DNA of 64,000 bases from an uncultured Rhodopila sp. (GTDB taxonomy: Bacteria; Pseudomonadota; Alphaproteobacteria; Acetobacterales; Acetobacteraceae). Shown one piece after another: positions 34,949 to 43,808 of this stretch. The notes beneath the pieces were generated by a model that searched no databases, was not told the DNA's origin, and saw nothing but the letters and a program-made list of their open reading frames with translations. Within the stretch, counting starts at the first letter, position 1. Each line of letters begins with the position of its first letter. The stretch lies in assembly GCF_903915725.1 (NCBI RefSeq), contig NZ_CAIWTY010000057.1, positions 49,876 through 113,875 on the forward strand. The letters run 5' to 3'. The translations under genes and the position numbers were made by a program.

Positions 34949-37654
34949 ATGGCTGAAAACACCACAGCCGATCGGCGGCCGTCTCCAGACGCGCTGCTGA
35001 AGGAAGCGGCGAAAGCCACGCGCGGGCGGCTGAAGATCTTCCTCGGCGCCGCGCCCGGCGTCGGCAAGACCTATGAAATGCTCACCGCCGCTCGGGCGCG
35101 CCTGAGCGAAAAGGTCGACGTCGTCGTCGGCATCGTCGAAACTCACGGCCGGGCCGAAACGGAAGCCCTGACGCGGGGACTGGAAACTATCCCTCGCCGC
35201 ATCATCCCGTATCGCGGCCACAGCCTCACCGAGATGGACATCGACGCCATCCTGGAACGCCGCCCGCGCCTCGTGCTGGTGGACGAACTTGCCCACACCA
35301 ACGCGCCCGGCAGCCGGCATCCCAAGCGCTACCTCGACGTCGAGGAACTCCTCGGCGCCGGCATTGACGTCTACACCACGCTGAACATCCAGCACGTCGA
35401 AAGCCTGAATGATGTCGTGGCGCAGATCACCCGCGTCCGCGTGCGCGAAACCGTGCCGGACTCCGTCATCGAGCGGGCCGACGACATCGAGCTGATCGAC
35501 CTGACCCCGGACGACCTGATCCAGCGCCTCAAGGAAGGCAAGGTCTACGTCCCCGCCCAGGCCGAGCGGGCCATCGGCCACTACTTCGCCCCCGGCAACC
35601 TCACCGCCCTGCGCGAACTGGCGCTGCGCCGCACCGCCCAGCGTGTGGACAACCAGATGGTTGACTACATGCGCAGCCACGCCATCGAGGGCCCCTGGCC
35701 CGCCGGGGAGCGTGTGCTGGTCTGCATCCAGGGCGGCCCCAAGGCCACCGCCACGGTGCGCCACGCCAAGCGGCTGGCCGATCTGATCCATGCGCCGTGG
35801 ACGGCGATCAGTGTCGAAACCACACGTGGCAGCCGTGCCGCGGTCGAGCAGGACAGCGTGGTGGACGCGTTGCGGCTGGCCGAGCGGCTGGGCGGCGAAA
35901 TGGTGCTCATCCCCGGGCAGGACGTGGCGGACTCGATCATCGAATACGCCCGCGCCAACAACGTCACCCATATCATCACCGGCAAATCCGAGCGGCCGGG
36001 TTGGCGGCAATTCCTGCTGGGATCGGTTACCCAGCGCCTGATCAAGCATGCCGGCGGGATCAACATCCATGTCATCGAGGCACCGGCTGAGAAGCCGGGA
36101 GCAGAGCCATCCGCTGGGCCGGCCAGGCACAAGCCCTCCGCGGACATTCGTCCGTTCATCGTGACCAGCGCGATCGTCGCGGTAGCGATCCCGATCGCGA
36201 TAGGGCTGCACTCGCTGCTCGGCATAACCAATGTCGCGTTGGTGTTCCTGACGGCGATCCTGATCGGCGCCGCACTGCATGGGCTTGGTCCGTCGCTGTT
36301 CGCCTGCGTGCTGGCGACGCTCGCCTACAATTTCTTTTTTCTGCCGCCGATCTACACGTTCACCATCGCCGATCCGGAAAACGTGGTGGCGCTGTTCTTC
36401 TTCGCGGTGGTGGCGATCATCGCCAGCAACCTCGCCGCCCGGGTGCGCGGCCAGGCCCTCGCCGCCCGGCTGCGCGCCCGCGTCACCGACGACCTGTACC
36501 AGTTCAGCCGCAAGCTGACCGTGGCGGTGACGCTGGACGACCTGCTGTGGGCCACCGCGCACCAGATCGCACTGATGCTGAAAGTCCGCGTCGTGCTGCT
36601 GCTGCCGGAAGGCGACACCGTCACCGTGCGCGCCGGCTTCCCGCCGGAGGACATGCTGGACGACGCCGATATCGCCGCCGCTAAATGGAGCTGGGAGAAG
36701 GACCATGTCGCCGGCCGAGGATCGGACACGCTGCCCGGGGCCAAGTGGCTGTTCCAGCCGCTGCGTACCGGGCGCGGTCCGCTGGGCGTTGTCGGCATCA
36801 TCCGCGACGAGCCGGGCCCGCTGCTGTCGCCGGACCAGCAGCGGCTGATGGATGCGCTGGCGGACCAGGCGGCGCTGGCGATCGAGCGGATCAACCTGGC
36901 CCGCGACCTGCACCTTGCCCGCCTGCAGGCCGAGACCGATCGCTTGCGCTCCGCGCTGCTGACATCGATTTCGCATGACCTGCGCACGCCGCTGGCGTCG
37001 ATTCTGGGCTCCGCCACCAGCCTGCGCTCGCAGGACGCGATGCTGGACCAGTCAACCAAGGAATCATTGCTGGGCACTATCATCGAAGAGGCCGATCGGC
37101 TGAATCGGTTTATCGGAAATTTGCTTGATATGACACGGTTGGAGTCGGGCGCGCTGAAGCCTCGGACCAGCCTGTACGACCTGTCGGACGTTGTCGGCGC
37201 CGCCTTGCAGCGGGCGGGAAAGATCCTGGCGGGGCATCGGGTTAAGCTGGACCTGGCGGCGAACCTGCCGATGCTGGCGCTGGACATGGTGCTGTTTGAG
37301 CAGGTGTTGTTCAACCTGCTGGATAATGCGGCCAAATACGCTCCGCCCGGGTCGATGATCACGATCCAGGCGTTCGAAGACACCGATAGCGTCGTGCTGC
37401 GGATTTTGGACGAGGGCGACGGCATCCCCGGCGAAGACGTCGAACGCATCTTCGAGAAATTCTACCGCTCCGGCCGGGCCGACGGGCGCCGGGCGGGGAC
37501 GGGGTTGGGGCTTGCGATCTGCCGCGGTTTCGTCGAAGCCATGCATGGCACGATCACCGCCCGAAACCGGGCCGATGGCCCGGGAGCGGCGATGACAATT
37601 ACGTTGCCGATTCCGGTTAACGCTTTGCTGCCAGAAGAGGAAGGCACGTCATGA
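34949..37654 (+). CDS. kdpD: Osmosensitive K+ channel sensor histidine kinase KdpD
   Basis: 901 residues (E. coli 894). N-terminal KdpD domain with Walker A GAAPGVGKTYEML and DELAHTNAPGSRHPKRY, then a USP-like domain (RVLVCIQGGPKATATVRHAK), four membrane helices (about 400-500), GAF-like domain, and kinase core: SISHDLRTPLASI (H-box), NLLDNAAKYAPPG (N-box), DEGDGIPGEDVERIFEKFYR, GTGLGLAICRG. Senses low K+ and phosphorylates KdpE. Overlaps kdpE by four bases. Confidence 0.96.
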   Translation: MAENTTADRRPSPDALLKEAAKATRGRLKIFLGAAPGVGKTYEMLTAARARLSEKVDVVVGIVETHGRAETEALTRGLETIPRRIIPYRGHSLTEMDIDAILERRPRLVLVDELAHTNAPGSRHPKRYLDVEELLGAGIDVYTTLNIQHVESLNDVVAQITRVRVRETVPDSVIERADDIELIDLTPDDLIQRLKEGKVYVPAQAERAIGHYFAPGNLTALRELALRRTAQRVDNQMVDYMRSHAIEGPWPAGERVLVCIQGGPKATATVRHAKRLADLIHAPWTAISVETTRGSRAAVEQDSVVDALRLAERLGGEMVLIPGQDVADSIIEYARANNVTHIITGKSERPGWRQFLLGSVTQRLIKHAGGINIHVIEAPAEKPGAEPSAGPARHKPSADIRPFIVTSAIVAVAIPIAIGLHSLLGITNVALVFLTAILIGAALHGLGPSLFACVLATLAYNFFFLPPIYTFTIADPENVVALFFFAVVAIIASNLAARVRGQALAARLRARVTDDLYQFSRKLTVAVTLDDLLWATAHQIALMLKVRVVLLLPEGDTVTVRAGFPPEDMLDDADIAAAKWSWEKDHVAGRGSDTLPGAKWLFQPLRTGRGPLGVVGIIRDEPGPLLSPDQQRLMDALADQAALAIERINLARDLHLARLQAETDRLRSALLTSISHDLRTPLASILGSATSLRSQDAMLDQSTKESLLGTIIEEADRLNRFIGNLLDMTRLESGALKPRTSLYDLSDVVGAALQRAGKILAGHRVKLDLAANLPMLALDMVLFEQVLFNLLDNAAKYAPPGSMITIQAFEDTDSVVLRILDEGDGIPGEDVERIFEKFYRSGRADGRRAGTGLGLAICRGFVEAMHGTITARNRADGPGAAMTITLPIPVNALLPEEEGTS

Positions 37655-38349
37655 GCACCGGCACCGGCCCGCTGCGGGTCCTGGTGGTCGACGACGAACC
37701 GGCGATCCGCCGCTTCCTGCGTGCCGGGCTGTCCAGCCAGGGCTACGTGGTCAGCGAACTGGCGGAGGGTCTGCCGGCCATCGATGTCGCCCGGCGCAAG
37801 GGGACGGACCTGATTGTGCTGGACCTCGGACTGCCTGATGTGGACGGGACGGAGGTCATCGGCCGCATCCGCGCCGCCGGTTCTTCGGTGCCGATTATCG
37901 TGCTGTCGAGCCGCAGTGATGAGGCGGCGAAGGTGGATGCTCTGGATCTGGGGGCGGACGATTACGTCACCAAGCCGTTCGGCATCGATGAACTGCTGGC
38001 GCGGATCCGGGCGGCGCAGCGGCACCGGTTGCAGCGCGAGGGCGAGACGCCGGTGTTCCGCAGCGGCGACCTGACGGTGGACCTGGTGCGCCGCGTGGTA
38101 ACGGTGCGCGGCGAGGAGGTGAAGTTCTCGCCGCGGGAATATGCGGTGCTGCGGATTCTGGTGCAGCATGCGGGGAAGGTGCTGACGCACAAGATGATCC
38201 TGAAGGAGGTTTGGGGGGCGGATACCGATGTGCAATACCTGCGTATCTACGTGCGCGCGCTGCGGCTGAAGATCGAGGCGGACCCGGAACGGCCGGTGCA
38301 TATTCTGACGGAGACCGGGGTGGGTTATAGATTGCGGGTGAATGAATGA
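37651..38349 (+). CDS. kdpE: Response regulator KdpE (OmpR family)
   Basis: 232 residues from ATG 37651 overlapping the kdpD stop (ATGA). Receiver domain with VVDDEPAIRRFLR, phospho-acceptor in LIVLDLGLPDVDG and Lys in DDYVTKPFGIDELLARI; C-terminal winged helix (VKFSPREYAVLRILVQHAGKVL ends in YLRIYVRALRLKIE). Activates kdpFABC transcription when phosphorylated. Its target site upstream of 30017 is not obvious by eye. Confidence 0.96.
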   Translation: MSTGTGPLRVLVVDDEPAIRRFLRAGLSSQGYVVSELAEGLPAIDVARRKGTDLIVLDLGLPDVDGTEVIGRIRAAGSSVPIIVLSSRSDEAAKVDALDLGADDYVTKPFGIDELLARIRAAQRHRLQREGETPVFRSGDLTVDLVRRVVTVRGEEVKFSPREYAVLRILVQHAGKVLTHKMILKEVWGADTDVQYLRIYVRALRLKIEADPERPVHILTETGVGYRLRVNE

Positions 38350-38373
38350 GGGGGTCGGGCGGCGCTCCGCATT

Positions 38374-38451
38374 CGTCATGGCCCGGCTTGTCCGGGCCAC
38401 CTATAGCCGCACATGCCGCGACAGGTGGCCCGGACAAGCCGGGCCATGACG
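38374..38451. repeat. REP-like palindromic element, family B
   Basis: Perfect 29-bp inverted repeat: arms 38374-38402 and 38423-38451 (CGTCATGGCCCGGCTTGTCC...), 20-nt loop. Same family at 63646-63744. Lies between kdpE and the EIIA gene. Confidence 0.9.
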
Positions 38452-38513
38452 AGATGGCGTGGCGCATGGCGGCCACGCACACAGCATCAAACCGGATTAG
38501 GACTTGCTTCTGA

Positions 38514-38963
38514 ATGGACATTGCCGACTTCCTTACGCCCGACCGCATCGCCCTTGATGTGAAATCGCGCGACAAGACTCAATTCATCGCCGAAACAGCG
38601 CGGTTGTTCGGCGCGGCCATCCCTGCCCTGCAGCCCGCTTCGGTCGAAACCGCGCTGCGGGCGCGGGAGCGGCTTGGTTCCACCGGACTGGGCGGGGGCT
38701 TTGCGCTGCCGCATGCCCGGATTGAAGGATTGAACGACTACGCCGGACTGTTTGTGCGGCTGGCAAAGCCGATCGACTTCGAATCGATTGATGGGAAGGC
38801 GGTCGATCTGGCGTTTGTGCTGTTGATACCGTTTGAGACGAAAACACCGCACGTAGCCGCGCTGGCGGTCATCTCCCGCAAATTCCGCGATGCCGCCTTG
38901 GTGGCGAAGCTGCGGAAAATCGGCACACCAGACGCCGCGTATGCGGCACTCAGCGCGGCATGA
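38514..38963 (+). CDS. ptsN: PTS EIIA component, nitrogen-regulatory (PtsN-like)
   Basis: 149 residues. EIIA-Ntr/Fru fold: MDIADFLTPDRIALDVKSRD, RERLGSTGLGGGFALPHARIEG with phospho-acceptor His67, and AFVLLIPFETKTPHVAALAVISRKFRD. Cytoplasmic phosphocarrier. In E. coli unphosphorylated EIIA-Ntr binds KdpD and stimulates kdp expression, and its position right after kdpDE supports a dedicated potassium role here rather than the usual rpoN-linked copy. That link is inference. Start ATG 38514. Confidence 0.85.
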   Translation: MDIADFLTPDRIALDVKSRDKTQFIAETARLFGAAIPALQPASVETALRARERLGSTGLGGGFALPHARIEGLNDYAGLFVRLAKPIDFESIDGKAVDLAFVLLIPFETKTPHVAALAVISRKFRDAALVAKLRKIGTPDAAYAALSAA

Positions 38964-39039
38964 GCGATTCGTAATGCAACGACCCAACACCTTGTAAGGT
39001 TTCCGCTCCGCCAGGTTCCAGGACTGACGGAGAGTGCGC

Positions 39040-39612
39040 ATGGCGGATGGCTCGGTGACCCGGCGGGGGGTCATGGTTGGTGCGGCCGGGGGAGTCGTTT
39101 TTTCTACCCCACGGGCCCGGGCGGATGAAAACCCGCCGGCGACTGACGCTATTGCGGTCAAATTGCGGGTGAACGGGGAAGCGCTCCACCTCGAGATCGA
39201 TCCGCGCACGTCGTTGCTGGACGCGTTGCGCGAGACGGCCGGACTAACCGGGACGAAGAAAGGCTGCGACCGCGGCGCTTGCGGCGCCTGCACCGTTCAC
39301 CTCGACGACCGCCGGATCGTTTCATGTCTGACGTTGGCCGCGCGCTGCGAGGGCAAGCACATCCGCACCATCGAAGGCCTGTCCTCCGCCGATCGGCTGC
39401 ACCCGATGCAGGCCGCTTTCGTGGAGCATGACGGGTTCCAATGCGGCTACTGTACGCCCGGGCAAATCATGTCCGCCGTCGCCCTGGTCAAGGAAGGCCA
39501 CGCCGGCAGCGACGGTGAAATCCGCGAGTGGATGAGCGGCAATATCTGCCGTTGCGGCGCCTATCCAAACATCGTCGCCGCCATCCGCCAGGCGGCCTCC
39601 GCGGAGGGCTGA
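39040..39612 (+). CDS. paoA: Periplasmic aldehyde oxidoreductase, [2Fe-2S] subunit (PaoA/YagT-like)
   Basis: 190 residues from ATG 39040 (GGAG 7 bp upstream; a GTG at 39034 is less likely). A Tat-type signal (SVTRRGVMVGAAGGVVF) is followed by the plant-type ferredoxin domain GCDRGACGACTVH and the second cluster domain FQCGYCTPGQ...NICRCGAY. This is the small subunit of xanthine-oxidase-family enzymes. The Tat signal implies export of the folded complex, as for E. coli PaoABC. Followed 3 bp later by paoB. Confidence 0.88.
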   Translation: MADGSVTRRGVMVGAAGGVVFSTPRARADENPPATDAIAVKLRVNGEALHLEIDPRTSLLDALRETAGLTGTKKGCDRGACGACTVHLDDRRIVSCLTLAARCEGKHIRTIEGLSSADRLHPMQAAFVEHDGFQCGYCTPGQIMSAVALVKEGHAGSDGEIREWMSGNICRCGAYPNIVAAIRQAASAEG

Positions 39613-39615
39613 GCG

Positions 39616-40584
39616 ATGCAGGCATTCACCCTGACCCGGCCGGCCGATACCAAATCCGCCATTGCCGCCGCATCCCGGCCGGATTCCGCGTACATCGCGG
39701 GCGGAACGGATCTGTTGCAACTGACAAAGGACCATGTCGAGACGCCGCGGCAGTTGGTCGATCTCGAACCGCTGGCATTGTCCCGCATCCACGCCACGGG
39801 CGCGCGTCTGCGGCTGGAGCCGCTGGCGCGCATGAGCGACGTGGCGGCGCATCCCGCCGTGCTGCGCGATTGGCCGGTGCTGTCGCAGGCGCTGCTGGCT
39901 TCGGCCTCACCGCAGATTCGCAATATGGGCACAATGGGCGGCAACCTGCTGCAACGAACGCGGTGCGGCTATTTCCGCGATACCGGTTTCGCCTGCAACA
40001 AGCGGGTTCCGGGGTCCGGCTGCCCGGCGATCAACGGTGAGAACCGGATGCACGCCATCCTCGGTGTCAGCGATAGATGCATCGCCACCTACCCGGGCGA
40101 TATGGCGGTTGCGCTGAATGTGTTGGACGCGGACATAGAACTGACCGGGCAGCCGGGTGTGCGGAAAGTCCCGATCGGGGATTTTCACCGGGAACCGGGC
40201 GACACGCCGCACATCGAAACGGTGTTGCAACCCGGCGAGCTGATCACCGGGATCGACATTCCCTCCCCTGCCCGGCGTTCGCACTACCTGAAGGTCCGTG
40301 ACCGGGCGAGTTTCGAATTCGCGCTTGTCTCCGCCGCCGTGGCGCTGGACATCGAGGACGGAACCATTCGCGCCGCCCGCGTCGCCGCCGGCGGTGTCGG
40401 CACGAAGCCCTGGCGGCTGGCGCAGGTCGAGGCCGCACTGACCGGGAAATCCCCCGATGCCGCCACCCTGAAAGCCGCCGCTGACCAGGCGGCTGCCGGT
40501 GCCAAACCGGCGAAATCGAACGGCTTCAAGATCGTGCTGCTGAAGCGCACGGTGCTGCGCGCCCTGCAAACTGTTTCGGCCTGA
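39616..40584 (+). CDS. paoB: Aldehyde oxidoreductase FAD-binding subunit (PaoB/YagS-like)
   Basis: 322 residues (E. coli PaoB 318). FAD motifs AYIAGGTDLLQL and ASPQIRNMGTMGGNLLQRTRC; the four-cysteine region RCGYFRDTGFACNKRVPGSGC matches the [4Fe-4S] insertion seen in PaoB. No signal peptide of its own, in line with co-export with PaoA. Middle gene of a three-gene operon. Confidence 0.9.
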   Translation: MQAFTLTRPADTKSAIAAASRPDSAYIAGGTDLLQLTKDHVETPRQLVDLEPLALSRIHATGARLRLEPLARMSDVAAHPAVLRDWPVLSQALLASASPQIRNMGTMGGNLLQRTRCGYFRDTGFACNKRVPGSGCPAINGENRMHAILGVSDRCIATYPGDMAVALNVLDADIELTGQPGVRKVPIGDFHREPGDTPHIETVLQPGELITGIDIPSPARRSHYLKVRDRASFEFALVSAAVALDIEDGTIRAARVAAGGVGTKPWRLAQVEAALTGKSPDAATLKAAADQAAAGAKPAKSNGFKIVLLKRTVLRALQTVSA

Positions 40585-40595
40585 GGAAGACGTCC

Positions 40596-42791
40596 ATGCC
40601 GATGATTGGCAAGCCCATCGACCGCACCGACGGCCGCCTGAAGGTGACCGGAGCCGCCCGCTACGCCGCCGAATTTCGCCTACCCGGCGTGGTGCATGGC
40701 GTGCTGGTGCAAAGCACCATCGCCGCCGGATCGATCGCCGGCTTCGACCTGAGCGAAGCCGAAGCCATGCCCGGCGTGCTGACGATCATCACGCCCGACA
40801 ACGCCGGCAAGCTGCAGCATCCCGAACATGTGCAGCAGACCGTGCCCGGCCCATTACTGCAAAACAAGGACATCCTGTTCAACGGCCAGCATATCGCCGT
40901 GGTCATCGCCGGCACCCTGGAGCAGGCCGAGGCAGCCGCCGCCGCGGTTCGGGTGCGCTATTTCAACGCCGAGGCGGCAACGTCGATGGACGCGCTGCTC
41001 AGCCAGGCCTATCCGCCGAAGCACTTCCGCAACGGCGCGCGGCCGCCCGATTCCAGCCGCGGCGACCCGGACGGCACATTCAACAGCGGCGCGGTGAAGC
41101 TGGACCTGACGTATATCACGCCGATTGAACATCATAATGCGATGGAGCCGCACGCAACGCTCGCGGCGTGGAACGGCGACAAGCTGACGGTCTGGACGGC
41201 GACGCAGGGGATCTCCGGCGCGCAGGCGACGCTGGCGGGTCAATTCGGCATCGACAAGTCCGACGTGCGGATCATCTGCCCCTATCTCGGCGGCGGGTTC
41301 GGATCGAAGGGCAACACCTGGCCGCCGGCGACCCTGGCGGCGCTGGCGGCGCGCACGGTGAAGCGGCCGGTCAAGCTGGTGCTCAGCCGCGCCCAGATGT
41401 ATACCTCGAACGGCTACCGCCCGCGCACCGTGCAGAAAATCAAGCTTTCCTCCGACATCGACGGCAGGCTGATCTCCGTCCGGCATGACGGGTTCAGTTC
41501 GATGTCACAGCCCGCGCTGGGCGAATTCTCCGAACCGGTCGCGCTGGCGACGGAAATGCTCTACGCCTGCCCGGATCTTGCGGTGACGCATCGTCTCGTC
41601 GCGCTGAACGCGCCGCTGCCGACATATATGCGGGCGCCGGGCGAGGCGTCCGGGGTGTTCGCGCTGGAATCGGCAATGGACGAGATGGCCGCGGCGCTGA
41701 AGATGGACCCGATCAAGTTCCGTCTGCAAAACTACGCCGAGACCGACCCGCACGAGAACAAACCCTTTGCCAGCAAGGCGCTGCGGGCGTGCTACGAGCA
41801 AGGTGCGCAGGCGTTCGGCTGGGACAAACGGTCCGCCGAACCGCGATCGATGCGCGACGGCAACACGCTTATCGGCTGGGGGTTCGCCACCAGCACCTAT
41901 CCGACCAACCGCCAGCCGGCGGCGGTTCGCGTCCGTATGGACCGCGCGGGCAACGTCACGGTGCAGAGCGGGACGCAGGACATCGGCACCGGCACGTACA
42001 CGGTGATGACGCAGGTCGCCTCGGACGCGCTGGGAATCCCGGTGCAACGAATCCGTTTCGAACTCGGTGATTCATCCCTGCCCCCTGCCCCGGTCTCCGG
42101 CGGGTCGCAGACTGTCGCCAGCGTCGGTCCTTCGGTCCAGGCGGCGTGTGCGGCGCTGATCGAAAAGATCAAGGATATGGCCCTCTCCGGGGGCGGCTGG
42201 CGTGGCCAATCGCGCGAGGCGTTACAGATCCGTGACGGACTGGTCGTCGGCGCGGACCGTCGCGTGCCAATCGGCGCACTGGTGGAAAAGTCGGGGCATC
42301 CGTTCATCGAGGTGGAAGTCCAGACGAAACCGGGCGAAGAAAAGCAGCGCTTTTCCATGCACGCGTTCGGCGCGCAATTCGCCGAAGTGCGGATCGACCA
42401 GGATCTCGGCGAAATCCGCGTCAGCCGCTTTGTCGGCGCCTTCGATGCGGGCCGCGTGCTCAACGCCAAGACCGCAAGCAGCCAGCTTATCGGCGGCATC
42501 ACCTATGGCATCGGCATGGCGCTGCTGGAGGAAACCCTGGTGGACGGCGAAACCGGGCGCGTGGTCAATGCGAACGTCGCGGAATACCTGATGCCGGTGA
42601 ACGCCGACATCCCGGACATCCAGACGATCATCGTGCCGAACGACGACACCACCTCCAACCCGCTCGGCGCGAAGGGCATCGGCGAACTGCCGATGGTCGG
42701 CGTCGCGGCGGCGATCGCCAACGCCGTCTACCACGCCACCGGCGTGCGGGTGCGCAAGGTGCCGATACGCATTGAGGATATTCTGGTCTAA
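40596..42791 (+). CDS. paoC: Aldehyde oxidoreductase molybdenum subunit (PaoC/YagR-like)
   Basis: 731 residues (E. coli PaoC 732). Molybdopterin-binding motifs CPYLGGGFGSKGN, YMRAPGEASGVFALESAMDEMA, SGTQDIGTGTYTVMTQVASDALG, and active-site Glu in GAKGIGELPMVG near the C-terminus. In E. coli this enzyme oxidises aromatic aldehydes in the periplasm. The maturation chaperone PaoD (XdhC-like) is not adjacent. Substrate here is inferred by family only. Confidence 0.93.
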   Translation: MPMIGKPIDRTDGRLKVTGAARYAAEFRLPGVVHGVLVQSTIAAGSIAGFDLSEAEAMPGVLTIITPDNAGKLQHPEHVQQTVPGPLLQNKDILFNGQHIAVVIAGTLEQAEAAAAAVRVRYFNAEAATSMDALLSQAYPPKHFRNGARPPDSSRGDPDGTFNSGAVKLDLTYITPIEHHNAMEPHATLAAWNGDKLTVWTATQGISGAQATLAGQFGIDKSDVRIICPYLGGGFGSKGNTWPPATLAALAARTVKRPVKLVLSRAQMYTSNGYRPRTVQKIKLSSDIDGRLISVRHDGFSSMSQPALGEFSEPVALATEMLYACPDLAVTHRLVALNAPLPTYMRAPGEASGVFALESAMDEMAAALKMDPIKFRLQNYAETDPHENKPFASKALRACYEQGAQAFGWDKRSAEPRSMRDGNTLIGWGFATSTYPTNRQPAAVRVRMDRAGNVTVQSGTQDIGTGTYTVMTQVASDALGIPVQRIRFELGDSSLPPAPVSGGSQTVASVGPSVQAACAALIEKIKDMALSGGGWRGQSREALQIRDGLVVGADRRVPIGALVEKSGHPFIEVEVQTKPGEEKQRFSMHAFGAQFAEVRIDQDLGEIRVSRFVGAFDAGRVLNAKTASSQLIGGITYGIGMALLEETLVDGETGRVVNANVAEYLMPVNADIPDIQTIIVPNDDTTSNPLGAKGIGELPMVGVAAAIANAVYHATGVRVRKVPIRIEDILV

Positions 42792-42844
42792 TCGACACCC
42801 GGGCTCGCCTTGCAACCCGGCCCCGTCTTCTCTATCCGCCGTGC

Positions 42845-43651
42845 ATGCCCGATCCGAATGCCTCGGCCGAAGCCGAACTGCGCCGCCTGCTCGACATCAT
42901 GGCCGCCTTGCGCGACCCGGAGACCGGTTGCCCCTGGGACAAGACCCAGACCTTCGAGACGATTGCGCCGTATACGATCGAGGAAGCCTATGAGGTCGCC
43001 GACGCCATCGCCCAGCGCGATTTCGCCGCGCTGCCGGACGAACTGGGCGACCTGCTGTTCCAGGTCGTCTACTACGCGCGCATGGCCGAGGAAGCCGGCC
43101 AGTTCGCGTTCGCCGACATCGCCAGAAGCATCAGCGACAAGATGCTGCGCCGGCATCCGCACGTGTTCGGCGATGCCGCCGCCCGCGATGCCGCCGCCCA
43201 GACCGCCGCGTGGGAAACCCAGAAATCCGCCGAGCGCTCAGCCCGCAGCCAATCCGGCGCCCTGTTCGGCGTTCCCGTCGGCCTGCCGGCTTTGACCCGG
43301 GCGCTGAAGCTGACCAATCGCGCCGCCCGCGTCGGCTTCGACTGGCCGGATGCCGAGCAGGTGCTGGAGAAGCTCGACGAGGAAATCCGCGAACTGCGCG
43401 CCGAGCTCCCCGCCGCCGATCCGGTCCGGCTGACCGACGAGATCGGCGATCTGCTGTTCGTGCTGGCGAATCTCGCGCGCAAGCTGAAGCTCGACCCGGA
43501 GACCTGCCTGCGCCACGCCAATGACAAATTCTCCCGCCGGTTCAATGCCATGGAGCAGGCGATTGAATCGGAGGGAAAAACCCTGTCCGAAGTGTCGCTG
43601 GAGCAGATGGAAGCCGGTTGGCAGCGCGTGAAAGCGGCTGAGAAGGGATAG
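42845..43651 (+). CDS. mazG: Nucleoside triphosphate pyrophosphohydrolase MazG
   Basis: 268 residues (E. coli MazG 263), two MazG repeats. The first domain has ETGCPWDKTQTFETIAPYTI, EEAYEVADAI (EExxE metal ligands) and DELGDLLFQVV (ExxD); the second has EEIRELRAEL and DEIGDLLFVLANLARKL. Hydrolyses (d)NTPs to NMP and PPi, a house-cleaning and stress role. Not linked to a mazEF pair here. 53 bp downstream of paoC but unrelated. Confidence 0.95.
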   Translation: MPDPNASAEAELRRLLDIMAALRDPETGCPWDKTQTFETIAPYTIEEAYEVADAIAQRDFAALPDELGDLLFQVVYYARMAEEAGQFAFADIARSISDKMLRRHPHVFGDAAARDAAAQTAAWETQKSAERSARSQSGALFGVPVGLPALTRALKLTNRAARVGFDWPDAEQVLEKLDEEIRELRAELPAADPVRLTDEIGDLLFVLANLARKLKLDPETCLRHANDKFSRRFNAMEQAIESEGKTLSEVSLEQMEAGWQRVKAAEKG

Positions 43652-43808
43652 CGCCTTCCGGTTGCTCAGTTGGGAGAGGAAGTATAACATTCCCGTAAGT
43701 TACTCTTTTTCACTCCCTGGGTGTGTTATCCGCTACCACTGCATCCGGCAGGTGCGATAAACCGGGTTCAAGTCCAGTTTCGCGATCCGGATACCAGGGT
43801 ATTCGTCA

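Noticed and set aside
43740..43800. tRNA-like segment (GGGTTCAAGTCC)
   Set aside because: Resembles a T-arm but no acceptor, D or anticodon arms can be built around it.
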